Source of the DNA: Benincasa hispida
Taxonomy: Eukaryota; Streptophyta; Magnoliopsida; Cucurbitales; Cucurbitaceae
Assembly (NCBI RefSeq): GCF_009727055.1
Contig: NC_052358.1
Coordinates: 45,613,354-45,677,353, forward strand
DNA length: 64,000 nt
Direction of reading: 5' to 3'
Positions within the stretch are counted from its first letter, which is position 1. Each line of letters begins with the position of its first letter. Position numbers and translations under genes: made by a program. This document shows positions 1 to 12,735 of this stretch, piece by piece. The notes below the pieces were generated by a model. The model was not told where the DNA came from, did not search any database, and worked only from the letters and a program-made list of their open reading frames with translations.

Positions 1-1283
1 GGCTATCATTGTTGCTGGCTCAACTATACCTCTACACCTACCATCTATGATCCTTTGACAGCACTAAACTGACATTTGTATAGTGTAGAATATCTGTACA
101 AACTACTATTACCTGGTATCCCAATATGAGTTTACACTGTCGACTGCCAAACTCACACCTGTAACCCTTATCATCTAATTTACCAATAAAAATGACATTT
201 ATTTTCATCCTAGATACAAACTTGATATCTTGTAATACTAACTTTTCACTAAACTCTATTGTCAGATTAATGTTCCCGATCCTGCAAATCTTGAAAACCC
301 TTTCATGCCTCATTTTCACTAGACCAAAGCTATGTGTATTGAAGTTGCATTATCAATTGTCCATTCAAATGAGTGGCTACTACTTTTTGTGTTACTCTCA
401 ACACAGGCATAGATATCACTAATTAATTCTTCATCAGTTTCAACCAGATTTATTGTTACTTCTTTAATTTCAACCTAATTTACCTTTTGTTTTCTTTTCT
501 GATCCTATTCTAATTTCCTACATTGATTTTTGAAGTAACCTTTCTTGTGACACTAAAACCACTCCATCTTCTCCTTATTCCTATTCTTCCACTTTTTATT
601 ATTGTTGCTTAACCTATCGTTTTCAAAGTCCATCTTTCCTTTACCTTTAATCACCACTAAAGCTAAACCTATAGTAGATTCTTTACTACTATCTTTCCTA
701 AAAATTTCTCCAGATATAACTAAATAAAAGTCCCCAAAAACTTTTTATGTTATCCCCTATTGAATTAGACACTGTAGTTTTCATGGTTTTCCAACTATCG
801 GTTAAATACATCAATACCTGAATAGCATACAACTCATCAGTAAATTCTATGTTAACATATTTTAATTGACTAATTAAAGTGGTGACCTCATTAATATAAG
901 ATTAACATAAGCATCCTCAACCATTTGCATGTTGAAATATTTCTTAAGAAGATAAGACTTACTATTAGCAGATGGTTTCTCATACCTGTTTGTAAGCACT
1001 TCCATAGTGAATTAATCTTATCAGCTTTAAGACTAGCAATATTCATTGACAAACACATCTTGATGATTACGATTGCTTCTTCATTCAAGTTCTTCCAATC
1101 TTCATTCGAAATCCCTTTCGGACTCTCCTTTAATGCTTTATGCAATTTCTTGTAAGTTAAGAAATTCTTAACCTACATTTTTCAATACCCAAAATTTTTC
1201 CATCAATTTTTTTGAATTCTTCAAAACCTCTTGGCTCTGATAATCCTATGACTCCTAAACCAAAAAGCTCTGATACCACTTTA
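1..1283 (-). mobile_element. Truncated Ty1-copia retrotransposon, gag to early pol (degenerate)
   Basis: Read on the minus strand from about 1266 down to the window edge, the translation follows a plant copia polyprotein. Around 1145-891 it resembles the UBN2-type Gag core (SNEDWKNLNEEAIVIIKMCL). Around 575-530 there is a zinc-knuckle remnant, CHKKGYFKNQC, whose first cysteine has become Trp and is followed by a stop. Around 319-38 it reaches the segment between protease and integrase (NVIFIGKLDDKGYRCEFGS). Stops and frame changes separate the pieces, so the copy is dead. RT and RNase H would lie left of the window. The primer-binding site at 1267-1278 fixes the orientation. Confidence 0.75.
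1267..1278 (-). other. Retrotransposon primer-binding site (initiator-tRNA-Met type)
   Basis: The plus strand reads GCTCTGATACCA; its complement TGGTATCAGAGC is the usual plant LTR-element primer site complementary to the 3' end of initiator tRNA-Met. It lies 5 bp inside a TG dinucleotide at 1284 that should be the inner edge of the 5' LTR. Confidence 0.8.
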
Positions 1284-1550
1284 TGGGAATTTATATTAAG
1301 ACATAAATAAAATGTGAAAACTAAATTATATCTAAAATTCTCACTTCAAAGGTTAAAGTAAAAAAAGATTAACAATCATAAAATTATCAAAATAATCAAG
1401 AGAAAGGAAAAAAGAATCGATACCGAAAATATATTGGTTCACTCCAAGCTTGGGACTACGTCTAGTCTTTTACAACTATAGGTTTTACTATAATGAAGAT
1501 TGCAAAGTTCCAAAACTCGCATTACAAATCTCTCCCTAAATAGCCCAACA
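1284..1550 (-). repeat. Probable 5' LTR of the truncated copia element
   Basis: It begins TGGG just outside the primer-binding site. The nearest plausible outer end on the plus strand is GCCCAACA at 1543-1550, which on the minus strand gives TGTTGGGC. That implies a 267-bp LTR bounded by TG and CA. The inner edge is well supported; the outer edge is inference because the partner LTR is outside the window. Confidence 0.4.
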
Positions 1551-4207
1551 CGTATTATTTGAATCTTGTACCACAACTCGATTACTTGAAATAAATACTA
1601 AAAAAGAAAACACTCGAAACTAAGTAAAATACACACTATATTTTCTAATTACGCTCATTGCCGCATAGAGAAGTTTCTCATTTCGATTTGCCTTCTGCCT
1701 TTTTTTTTATTATTAATTTTTTAGTTTGTAGCCGCCACTTCTCCGGTTAAAACACGTATAAATATGTGTTTATTAAAACTTAATAGTTCAGAAATAGGCC
1801 AAAGCCCAATTTATTTTCACTTTTCTTCTCTCTGTGCATGTTAAAAATTATTTGGGAAGAAAATAGGGTTTCGGCATAAAAGGTCTTAAGATAGAGCCTA
1901 TATTACATTAATGTCTTGAACATTTCATTTTTTTACAAAAGAATGCCTATTGGATTTTGTTTTCCATTAATGTTAGTGGCTATTTACAATTTTAATCCTC
2001 GGTCCCACACACAAATATATATATAATTGTGATTCTCTCTCTTCCATGCACATGCTTAAGGTTTCATGCCCATTAATGTTTCTTTTTTGAAAAAGAAAAA
2101 TCAACTCCTCAACTTCCCCTTTCTTTCTCCTCCCTCTCTTTTCTCCTTCGGGCGATTTCACACCCCTTCACTGTCATCATTCGCTCGTCGGATTCTGTCA
2201 ACCGATGCCATCGCCATTCACTAGTTCGCCATTCTCTCGTCAGATTCGACCACCACTCGTCAATCTGTCGTGTGTCATTTATCCTCGTTCATCAATCATT
2301 CGCCTGTCGAAATCGGTCGTTCGTCCTCATTCATCAATCTTTTTTCATCATCATCGACTTTTGGTCGTCGATCGCAGGTTATCGAGGTAAGCCGTCGTCT
2401 TCTCGTTGATTCTCTCTCCTATTCGCAGTTTGTTCCCTTCATTTGTGCTGCACACCAAGATCCAACTGCCTATACAGATCCGTGGTGGTCATGGATAAAG
2501 AAGAATAAGAGATGAAGATGGAGGGTTATGTGCTATAAACCCCCATATGAAGATGGAGAGATGAAGATGGACTTTGTTCGTGCCGCCTATATAGATTTGT
2601 TGCACCAAGATCGAGAAGAACTTTTTTTTTTCTAGACTCTAAATATATATGTTATAAACCCCTAAGGGAATATGCATTTCTTTAATTGATATATGTGAAT
2701 TATATACTGTTGTATATACCGTTGTTTATTTGATATATACTGTGATTTATGTTGAATATTAAGTCGATATGTGATTTATATACTGTGCAATAAATGATAA
2801 AGAAATTCGATTAAACAATATAATAATATATACTCTTAATTTTGTATATTGTAATATCTATTGATCTTAATTTTGTATATGTTCCAAGGTATATTGATAA
2901 TGTTTCAAAGTATTTGTTAGGATATACTAATTAATTGAGAGTTTTTTTATTTTGATATATATAAGTTTTGATGTGTTGGGATTTTTGATTACTTAAATAG
3001 ATATATATACTGTAAATAAAATTTATGATATATATTGCGATTTATGTCGCACATTAAGCCAATATTATTTATATATCGTGGTATATTTCATATATTAGAT
3101 TATGTGGTGATTTATATCAAGCATTATATACTGTGGTATATTTCATATATTGGTTAGAATATTTTCAAATACTTAACAAAACGTTCTAAGGTATATTTTA
3201 AATAGTCATGAATCCACACATAAAAAAAAAAAAAAAAAAAGTGAAACCAACGAAAATAGAAAATAAAATTTTGTTAAATGTATTTTCTCTCTCCAAAAAT
3301 TAAATAAATGAAAAAATCTCGACAAATAAATAAATTTTCTTTATTCATTTGAAAAATATGAAACGATCATATTAAATACATATTCTCTTCATAATAAATG
3401 CAATTTATCTCTTTATCATTAAGAAGGTTTCGAAAATAGAGAAATACATAGAAAAATTGAAAATAAAAAGAATTATAAAAGGGTAAATTTGTCCAAAAAT
3501 AATAATAAAGCCTTTCTTGAAAAAAATTCAAATTTAAAGACATTTTTATTTTTTAAATATATAGCCTAAAGATGATATTTTATGTAAAAGTCTCAAGAAA
3601 AAAACACTCCAATTTTGACTTTAGTAAAAAATCATTTACTTTATATTTTGACTTTTGTCAATATATATATATTTCATCATGGATTCTTCTATGGAGTTTT
3701 ATCTCAACAATCCTAACATGAGTCTCATTCTAATTATAAATGTTGACTTAACATAAGTAGAGATATTCATTTCTCTCGTGGGATCTGCTCCAAATGTAGA
3801 ATGAGGAATCGGAGTGAAAGTGTAAGTAGAGGGAAAATTTTCTTAAAAGCTAAATGAGGATGAAAATGTATTACTCTCTTTGGCCTCTAGTTCCTTCCCA
3901 TCTAACAATTTTTTAATTTATTATAATAATTGTTGTGATGTTATGATATTATTATTACATAAATATTATATTGAAATTTTAAATTTTATTTTTAATAATT
4001 AAGATAATAGATATATTTGAGTTGAACATTTAGGGAAAATCATTTCTATCCCCATCTGGTTAATTTCACATATTTATTCCGATTCCTGCAAAATTAAATG
4101 TAAAATTTCGTTGGAATGATAAATGAAATGAAGATTGAAAATAGAGACGAGAAAGTCATCTTCGATTCTATCACATCCCGTGAACATCTCTAGTTGTTGT
4201 GAGTTGA
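1551..4207. other. AT-rich intergenic DNA, no supported gene
   Basis: Mostly low-complexity A/T sequence. A CG-richer stretch at 2160-2500 has short open frames without recognisable domains; it is Ser/Arg/Pro-rich in several frames and repeats short CGTC/TCGTC words, so I do not call a gene. There is a 20-bp A run near 3221-3240 and a purine-rich patch near 4230. Confidence 0.5.
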
Positions 4208-4498
4208 TTGGGGAGTGAGGAAACTAGTGGGAAAAAAAAGGGCAAGAAAGCGCGTGCGAAGCAATATAGCATTGGAATGGAATCGAATTTGATGGGTGAA
4301 TGGGTTCTTGAATTGCTGGAAAAAGAATACAATTTTTTTCCCTCATTCCAAGAAAACCAAAAAGCCAAATTCCAATTCCATTATTGGGATTTTAATATGA
4401 AGCATAATTACTCTTTAATCATTCTGTTTATTCTATTCCCACTCTTTTTTCTCAAATACACAGTTCGTTTAAAATCTTTCTTCTTCACAAATCAACCC

Positions 4499-4521
4499 CT
4501 CTTCTTCTTCTTCTTCTTCTT
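4499..4521 (+). repeat. (TTC)n microsatellite in the 5' UTR of the CYSTM gene
   Basis: An uninterrupted run of about seven CTT/TTC units ends some 28 bp before the start codon. Pyrimidine-rich leaders of this kind are common in plant 5' UTRs. Confidence 0.85.
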
Positions 4522-4548
4522 TTCAAATTGAAACATCATATTCCCATC

Positions 4549-7500
4549 ATGAGTTACTACGACCACCAACAGCCGCCTGTTGGGGCTCCGCCGCCCCAAG
4601 GTCAGCCGCAGGAGCTCTCCTCTGTTTTCATTTCTTTGGTTGGTTCCGGCCTGTTTAAGACACCCGTTTTAATTAATTTTATTGGTTAATATTTGTAGGG
4701 TTCCCTTCCAAGGACGCTTACCCTCCGCCAGGGTACCCTGTTCAGGGCTACCCTGCAGCTCAAGGCTACCCCCAACCGCCGCCGCCGCCGCCGCCAGGAT
4801 ATGCCCCGCAGTACGCTCAGCCTCCTCCCAAGAATGAAACTACTGGTTGCCTCGAAGGATGGTCAGTCGCTTCCCTATTTAATTTCCCTCTCTTTATTAT
4901 TAAGCTCAGCCTAGCTGCACCTAATTCAATCTTTCATTTCTTTTACACTTCAAAAATCGGATAAATATCAATTTATATTGTGAACTTTGGATTAGGGGCG
5001 TTCAAAAAATTCGATGATCCAAAAAAATGGATCAATCGAATCCAATCTGCGATTTGGATTAGATTATCAACTCATTTGAGTTGGGTTGGGTTCAAATAAA
5101 TGAAAATTTTATAAGTTGAGTTAGTTTATGGGTTCACATAATATAACCCGAATTTATTATTAATTTTAAAATATATTTTTTTTATTACATATGATACATT
5201 ATTTATACATATATTGATTTTAATTTTATTTAATTCAAATATTTTTTAATAATTTATTCTTCAACCACTCTTAAAAGTAGTTTCTTTGCATTTTAGAAAG
5301 AAAATTTTCACTATATAAATTGAAATTGAGTTGTTAATTTTAATTCAATATATGAAAATAATTAAATAAGATTTTTACATATTTACGTTGTACTTCTTTT
5401 TAAATTTTTTTTTCAAACAAATGGTCCGATTAACCCGAACCAACCCAACCCAAATATTTCATAGTTAGGTTGGGTTGAGTTCATTTTTTAATAAGGGTTG
5501 TTTGGGTTGAAGAAATTTACAACTCAAACAATTGAGTTGGGTCTAAAATGTCTTTCAATCCAATCCATGAATACCTCTACTTTGGATTATATCGGTTTAA
5601 GCTCTAAATTAATAGCATTTTATACTTCGAACTTTTTTCAAATTAATAATTGTATCAATTTAAATCCTAAATTTTCGTGATATATATATATATTATTATT
5701 TTTTTTTTGCGTTGCTTCTATTTTTAAAAATCTGCAACAAAAGGTAAAATGCGAAAAAGAAACACAAGGCTAAAACCACGAAAAAAAGTTAACAAAAGTA
5801 AAAACTAGGAAAAAAAATATTTTTTATTAGATTTTTTTTTGTCTAGTTTTCTTATAGTATCTAAAGTTTAAAAAATATTAGATTTTTAATTTTTAAATTT
5901 TCAATTTGATTTCTATTTAGTATATAAGTTTTAAAATATTATATTTTGATCTTTGAAATTTAACTTTTGTTTTAACTTGAGTCCTCAGTTAAAGGTTTAC
6001 ATTTTTACTTACTTTTGATTTTTAGAGTTAATGTCTATTAATTAATTTAAAAGAATTGCAACTAATTAAGTTTCAGAAATTTTTTCATCATTATTAAAAA
6101 TACTTTTAAATTTTTCTCTTTTATAATAAGTTGAAATTAATTAATAGATATTAACCGTGAACATTAAATTGATTATTTAGTAAAAATCAAAGTTAAAAAT
6201 ATAAATCTTGAAACTTATAAATCAAATTAAACAAAATCTAGAGGTGTACGTGTAACAAATTAAACAAAATCCAGAGGTGTACGTGTAACAAATCACACAA
6301 GGTTGTTTATAACAAATCTCAAAGTACCTCATAGTTGGTTAAGGGTTTAGTTTTAGTTTTTTGTTTTTTTACAATTGTGTTTGTTTTATCACAATTTTCT
6401 ATGAAATTTTTTTACATTTCCTATATAAACATTTGGATTCTTAGCCTATTCCAAAAACAAAAACAAATTTTAAAAAAATATTTTTTTAGGCCTCATTTGT
6501 TAAGCATTTATTTTTTTTTAAAAAAAGGTTAAAATACCATTTTGGTCTCTATACTTGGAAGTTTATTCAATTGTGATTCTTATAATTTCAATTGTCAAAT
6601 TTTAGTTCTTATATTTTTAATAAATCTTAAATTTAGTCATAAATGCTAGTTTATTGTTAATTTTTTAAAAATATATTTTTTATCTATAGCATTTTCACTA
6701 TAAATTTTAAAAACATATTCACATATTTGATTTTATTGCATGAAAATTATTATTATTATTTGATCTATTTTGGTAAAAAATTTAAGAGACTAAATTTAAT
6801 ATTTATTGGAAGTATATAGAATAAAATTGGACAAATGAAAGTATAAGGACTAAAATTGAACAAACTTCAAAATGCGGGAACCAAAATAGTATTTTAATCT
6901 TTTTGAAATTTATATTTGTTTAATTTCCTCTAGGTTGAAGAGATATATTTGAATTCTTAGTCAAAATCTAAAAACAAGAATAAGTTTTCAAAAACTATTT
7001 TTTTTTTTTAGTTTTTAAAATCCGACTTAATTTTTTAAAAACATTGATAGAAAGTAAACAACATATAATTAAAAAAAATTAAGGATGAGAATAGAGTTTA
7101 AAAGTTTAATTTTAAAAACGAAAAGACAAAACGGTTGTCAAAATAGTTTTAAGATTTTACTTCTGATTTTGAAAACAATTTTAAAATATAGACAACAATA
7201 CATAAAAACTGATAGATGAAAAGTACCGATGTATCTAAACTTAATTTTTAAAAAAGGAATCCAAACAGAAATTAAGCTAAAACCAAGGATTAAAATATTG
7301 ATATCGATATTTCAACTTTATGGATATATCGATAAAATATCGTCGTCGAATATTTCTACAAGTCACGAAATTTATAAATTTTATTGAAATTAATAATTAA
7401 GTTGTTTTTACTCTAAAATTAAGTTATGGATATTGTTATTAGTAGTATATTCATATTTGACTAAATAGATTACAATTTTTATGTTTTACAGATATTTATA

Positions 7501-7722
7501 AAAAATGTTAAAAATATCTATAGATATTTATTATCGATCGATATCGAATCTTTTGATTTATAAATAAATCGACGTATATCTTGACATATCTACGAATATT
7601 TTCATCTTTTGACTAAAACTATTTATTAGGTAGGAAGATAGATTGACAAATGAATGTATTGATGATTGTTTTGCAGTTTAGCAGCACTTTGTTGTTGTTG
7701 TCTGTTGGATGCTTGCTTCTGA
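4549..7722 (+). CDS. CYSTM/WIH-like cysteine-rich tail protein, 3 exons, 86 aa
   Basis: Exons are 4549-4600, 4699-4861 and 7677-7722, all with GT-AG junctions that keep one frame. The protein starts MSYYDHQQPP, has a Pro/Gln/Tyr/Gly-rich middle (YPPPGYPVQGYP near residues 25-36 and seven prolines near 44-50) and ends with the hallmark CLEGCLAALCCCCLLDACF at residues 68-86. Such small CYSTM (WINDHOSE-type) proteins insert in membranes by the Cys-rich hydrophobic C-terminus and are linked to stress tolerance and, for WIH proteins, megasporogenesis. The whole hydrophobic core after TGCLEGC is on the tiny 46-bp last exon, 2.8 kb away. Start chosen because it gives the conserved N-terminus. A TTC repeat lies in the 5' UTR (about 4499-4521) and AATAAA is at 7800-7805. 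Family call is strong; subgroup is inferred. Confidence 0.93.
4993..5579 (+). mobile_element. hAT-like MITE in intron 2 of the CYSTM gene
   Basis: A 587-bp non-coding element with imperfect terminal inverted repeats: it begins TAGGGGCGTTCA and ends TGAATACCTCTA (9 of 12 positions pair). It is flanked by a perfect 8-bp direct repeat, CTTTGGAT, at 4985-4992 and 5580-5587. An 8-bp duplication with TA...TA ends is the hAT signature. The interior contains repeated GGGTTGGGTT words. A related copy lies in reverse orientation at about 55970-56548. Confidence 0.85.
6223..6288. repeat. 33-bp tandem duplication
   Basis: Two adjacent 33-bp units beginning CAAATTAAACAAAATC and ending GTGTACGTGTAA differ at one position. 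A partial third unit (CAAAT) follows. It lies in intron 2 of the CYSTM gene. Confidence 0.85.
6521..6906. mobile_element. Foldback MITE with ~70-bp inverted arms
   Basis: The left arm (6521-6590, GGTTAAAATACCATTTTGGT...) is the imperfect reverse complement of the right arm (6838-6906, ...ACCAAAATAGTATTTTAATC), so the transcript could fold into a long hairpin. There is no coding capacity. No convincing target duplication was found. It lies in intron 2 of the CYSTM gene. Confidence 0.7.
7286..7608. mobile_element. ATCGATAT-rich foldback MITE
   Basis: Starts AAAATATTGATATCGATATTTC and ends with an imperfect inverted counterpart (ATATCTACGAATATTTTCATC). The interior is full of short CGATAT palindromes. 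Related CATTGATATTTC words recur at 52330-52400. It is another intron-2 passenger with uncertain ends. Confidence 0.45.
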
Positions 7723-7805
7723 CAAGGGATTGAACTATGATCAGTGTGTTTCTTATTCCAATGTCACTGTAGTATGACATCATCAAATCTTGTTACAGCA
7801 ATAAA

Positions 7806-8820
7806 TGCTGTTATAAAACAATATTCAATTTAAATGTTTAGCTCATTAATCCCTGGTTTGTTTTTGACATATGCAATCAATCATCATGTATGATCACTTC
7901 ATAAAATATATATTTGTATGTTTTTTTTCCTCTCGAAGCAAAACTTGGTATTATTAAGATGAAAATTTGCCACAAAGAAACTTCCTCACATCATGATAGC
8001 AACAAGAAATTAACCACTCATCATGTCGTTATTTGAATTAAAAACCTGTTGGTCACTCATGACAATTGAGCTATGTTTCAGTTTGGTTAGAAAACTAATT
8101 TTCTTCGTTATGAGATTACTCAATTTAGTCAATTCACACTCCTCCTCCTTAGGTCATATTCATATCACATAAAAGAAAACCTAGGGTTATCAAGATGGGT
8201 CAACCCAAAAGATTAACTCCAATTGGGCTAAACATATACCCAACATTTTGAACTCACATAACACAAGTTTTAAAGAAAATAAAGGACTGACAAGAGAAAT
8301 AGCAAATTTTAAAGTTTCATTTGGAAAAAGGGTAAAAAAGTTTTAAAATTGTAAAAATAGCAAAATGAATTTAAATAATAGAAAATACTAATTAGTAAAG
8401 CACCAAATTACCCAAAGACTAACAAAATGAGTTAGAGAATGCTTAAACCACAAATACACTATATCTAAACATTCTATAAGGAAAAAAAAATTACAATCTC
8501 AAACAAAAGCTAACTAAAAAACAAATAACATGGTCAAAATCTTAGAAAGGGTTCCAAAATCAAAAAATTCAGCTAATATGATCCTCACCGACAATCAATT
8601 GGCAGCTGCTTCTTCGATGGATGACCATGATGGTGTGCTTGTAGTACGATGGTCACAGGTGGTGGCATGTGGCTGCATAGAGAACCAGTTGATGATGAGC
8701 AAAAGAAGACTTGACAATCATGCAAGCCGAAATGTAGCAAAGATGGTAATGGTGAGAGAAAAAAGAATGGGAGATTCTAAAGGAAGAGACCCAAGATGAG
8801 ACTGTGGTGAGGAGGGTGTG
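7806..8820. other. Intergenic DNA up to the copia insertion, no supported gene
   Basis: AT-rich sequence. An 89-codon open frame at 8530-8799 has no recognisable domain and abuts the copia insertion point. The sequence resumes at 17297 after the element, and joining the two sides gave no recognisable product. Confidence 0.45.
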
Positions 8821-8825
8821 CTGGC

Positions 8826-10796
8826 TGATGGAACACAAGACATACGTAATGGAATAATGATCTAATCACTCTAATTGCTTCTAATCAAAAGGAAATTAGC
8901 ATGCAAAATGAAGGAAAAAACAGTAAATAAAAGGGATGGAATACAAACTTTGTAGCTCTCAACAAACCCTTTTCCTCGCTGAATCTCGACCCGAACTCTT
9001 CCGGACCACTACTAGAGTTAACCTACTATCCTCTGGACTCAAAACCGGGTCATAAGACCCGATGGATGAAGAAAACCGAGAGAGAGAAAGAGATGGAAAA
9101 TAAGAATGAATTTGGGTTTGACTTTTTTTATTTTTCCAGCCCAATTTTGAAAACAATTGTGGAAAAATAGCCAAAAGTTTTTCATCCATAATTGAAAGCC
9201 CAATTTATAGAAAAGGGCCATGCAAAATTGATGAAACAACTCCATAAAAACCCAATACCTAGAATCCATTATCTAAGTGGGCTTAATGTCTCCACTATAA
9301 GCCAACACCTAGCCCACTATTTTGTTAGTGGAATTATCCAACAAAAGTTTGGATTTTCCCACTAACTTTAGTCAAAGAGCAAACTAGTCATTTTGTCAAA
9401 GTAAAACTTTGACCAAAAAGTCAACGTTTTGACTTTTTATGATTTTTTCGTGTTGACTAATTTTGACCTCCGAGCATGATTCCACATTCATTTTCTCGAA
9501 ATTCAAATCACATTTGAATATAAGGTCGGTCAAAGTTTGACTTTTCAAAGTCAAAAGTCAACTCTTGACTTTTTTTACATATTTGACCATTTCTATTATT
9601 TCCGAGCTTCCGAATATGAACGTATTCATATTCTTGATATTTAAATCACATTTAAATATTAAAGCTGTATCTCTAAACTGAAAAATCCGACCATATATCA
9701 CATATACTTGTCGGTTTCTCTTCTTCACCTAATTCGAACAATTCGAATCATTCTATCATACGGTTCTAAGTTCATTCCATATGAGCTAGTAGGGGAACCT
9801 AATGGACCTACAGATCATGGGCTTCAACAATTCGAGATTAACCGGTAAAAACTCTTTAACCTAATAATCAACATTTGTTAACTAACGGGTCATTCCACAA
9901 AAAGTCCCGTAGTTGCACTCCCCTCATTGTAGATATATTCTGTTCATCTAATATAACCATAATCAGTAAGTTAATCTTCACAGGTTGTTCATAATCTTGG
10001 TTGGGTCATAAAAATCGTTTTACCCCCAAACTACATCTTGTTCTTAAGTTCCATTGATCCTCTAATGAACAATTGGTTTAAGGTCCAACCTCATGAAACC
10101 AAACCCCTCTCAGGCCAAGGAGAGGGTAGGGCCCCTTGTTCAAGACCTGAATTCAATACTAAAGGGAACAACCTATCTACTATCCCTATAATGGGTAGGA
10201 GTGAATTCTGTCTTGCGCCCTATGTTCCCAGCTATCCACCTGATCTTACCCCTGAAATGGGAGGCCTATTGAGCCAGTGATAATGAGCTACCCTCACCTA
10301 TGCAGATCTAAGGATAATTCCGAGTGAACAGGAGTTCATAGTTAGCTCAGGATTAAGATTAAGTTACCTAGGTCATCAATTAACGAAATAGTCAGTTTTA
10401 TACATAAAACGACATTTAGAACGTAAAAAGTGACTTATTCATGGTTCAGTCTTATGCAAACTCATTCCATAGGATGCCCTCACTCACATATCTCTATATG
10501 AACGATTCAGGATCACATCGTTTGTACTAATTACAAAGTGGGCCGCATCCATAGTGTCTCCAGAATAAGGCGCCCAATCTTATTCATATATTATAAACCA
10601 TTTTGGCTATATATTTGAACTTGATCCACATTTATGTCACTATAAAAAGTTCAAACTACATTAAATACCCTCGGGACGTTAGTTTATTGGATTCAAGATT
10701 ACAATTTCAATAACAACTTTATCAAAAAAAAAAAAAAAAAAAACAGAATATGTTTATTAATTTCAAACTACGAGTTTTAGGACATAAAATCCAACA
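8826..10796 (-). repeat. 3' LTR of the copia element (1,971 bp)
   Basis: Begins TGATGGAACAC and ends AAAATCCAACA on the plus strand (TGTTGG...CCATCA in element orientation). It contains the conserved core also found in seven other LTRs of this window. An A run at about 10722-10743 interrupts it. Confidence 0.95.
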
Positions 10797-10929
10797 AACT
10801 CCTACTTGGACTAAAACTCCTAGTGGAGTATCACAGTGTTGAATTTAAGTGAGAAACATATGAGTACAATAAACATATGAATAGAATAAACTAGGGCATA
10901 TACCCAAAAGTTCTCCCACTTGTCCTAGT

Positions 10930-11610
10930 TTACAAACTTCGTAGACCTAGACTCTGTAGGTGACCTTCAAACACTTTAGCTGTGAGGGCCTTTGTAAAAT
11001 GATCAACAATGTTTTGCTCAGAAGATATCTGGGTTACTACAACGTCTTTACGATGTATAATCTCCCGGATCAGATGGTATTTGCGCTCAATATGCTTGCC
11101 GCGCTTGTGGCTTCATGTTTCTCTTGAATTTGCAACTGCACCACTATTATCACAATATAGGGTGACAGGCAGATGCATATTTGGAACGACTTCCAAATCT
11201 GTCAAGAATTTCCTTAACCATATTATTTCCTTTGCTTCTTCACAAGCAGCTACATATTCAACTTCCATTGTGGAGTCAGCTATACAGGTTTGTTTTACGC
11301 TTCTCCACACTATTGTTCCTTCATTAAGAGTGAACACTGATCCAGATGTAGACTTTCTAGCATCTTTATCAGTTTGAAAATCAGAGTCAGTGTATCCATT
11401 AAGGATCAAATCCTTAGTACCAAACACGAGCATGTAGTTCCTCGTTCTCCTAAGATACTTGAAGATATTTTTAACGGCAGTCCAATGATCATATCCAGGA
11501 TTAGACTGATACCTACTAACTATCCCTACTGCGTAGTATATCTCAGGTCTAGTACATAACATTGCATACATCAGGCTCCCTATTGCAGAAGCATAGGGAA
11601 TGCGTCTCAT
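10930..11610 (-). pseudogene. copia RT C-terminus and RNase H domain (degenerate)
   Basis: The 165-residue minus-strand frame at 11610-11113 opens with the end of RT (PYASAIGSLMYAMLCTRP). It continues with RNase H hallmarks: YTDSDFQ..K.ARKSTSG, IADSTMEVEYVAACEEAKE and LYCDNSGAV. Further RNase H sequence continues below 11113 to about 10930 in a broken frame. The consensus second Ala of STMEAEY has become Val. Confidence 0.9.
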
Positions 11611-11622
11611 ATCCTCAACCTC

Positions 11623-12560
11623 TTAAGGTGTCTTAGGACATTGATTCTTTGACAAATGAATTCCATATCTGTAAGGTAACAGACATCTTTTGGAATTCTG
11701 TATCTTATACCTAGACAACATTTTGTCTATATAAGTTGCTTGAGACATGGCTAGTGTTTTGTTCTTGCGGTTTCGAATAATCTGATTCCCGAGAACATAA
11801 TGCACATTTCCCAAATCTTTCATTTGGAACTGCGTCGCTAGCCATTTCTTGATGTTAGTTAGGTAATCTACTTCATTCCCAATGATTAGAATATCGTCAA
11901 TATATAATACTAAGAATGCTATAGTAGAATTGACGATCTTCTTGTAAACACAAGGCTTGTCAACATTCTGTACAAAGCCATAAGATTTGATCGCAGTATC
12001 AAATCTTATATTCCAAGATCTAGAAGCTTATTTTAACCCATAAATTGATTTTTGAAGCTTACAAACTTTTTGTTCTTGACCCTATGCAATAAACCTCTCT
12101 GGTTAAGCCATATAGATACTCTCCTCAAGATCACCGTTTAGAAAAGCTGTCTTGACATCCATCTGCCAAATTTCATAGTCATAAAATATGGCAATGGATA
12201 AGAGTATTCTAATCAACTTAAGCATGGCAACGAGAGAGAAATTTTCTTCATAGTCCACTCCCGCTCTCTAGGTATAACCCTTTGCCACAAGTCGAGTCTT
12301 AAAAGTCTGTACTTTACCGACTTGGCTCATTTTCTCTTGTAGATCCACTTACAACCAATTGGTTTTACATCATTTAGTTGATCTACAAGTTCTCAGACAG
12401 AATTAAAGTACATAGACTCCATTTTGAGGTCCATGGCATTGACCCACTGATCACGGTCCACATCTTTTATCACCTATTTATAGGTCGATGGATCCTCTAT
12501 GTCGTCATCAGGTATGGCGACTTGTGTTTCTGTTAAACCCAAGTAACGACCAGGTTGATA
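11623..12560 (-). pseudogene. copia reverse transcriptase domain (frameshifted)
   Basis: The minus-strand translation near 11915-11880 gives AFLVLYIDDILIIG, with an intact copia YIDD catalytic motif. It is followed at 11823-11623 by MKDLGNVHYVLGNQIIRNR. Upstream, at 12100-12500, short fragments of the RT N-terminal half are recognisable but split by stops and frame changes. Confidence 0.85.
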
Positions 12561-12735
12561 AACAACCCCCCACTATGTTGAGGCATTCTCAACTCTTGAG
12601 TAGGATGTGACTGACCAGATATACTAGTTTTATCTACTACTTTAGTATATAAACTAGTTTTATCTGTAGCGTCTTTGGAAATTTCATTCAATACTAGTCT
12701 ACTGCGAGTTTGATTTCTTCTTATGTGGTATTCCT

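Noticed and set aside
2205..2515. Two overlapping open frames in a GC-richer patch
   Set aside because: Low-complexity Ser/Arg/Pro sequence, no initiation context or splice sites that lead to a recognisable product.
4208..4531. 107-codon open frame just upstream of the CYSTM gene
   Set aside because: It overlaps the CYSTM promoter and leader, ends in poly-Phe from the TTC repeat and has no domain.
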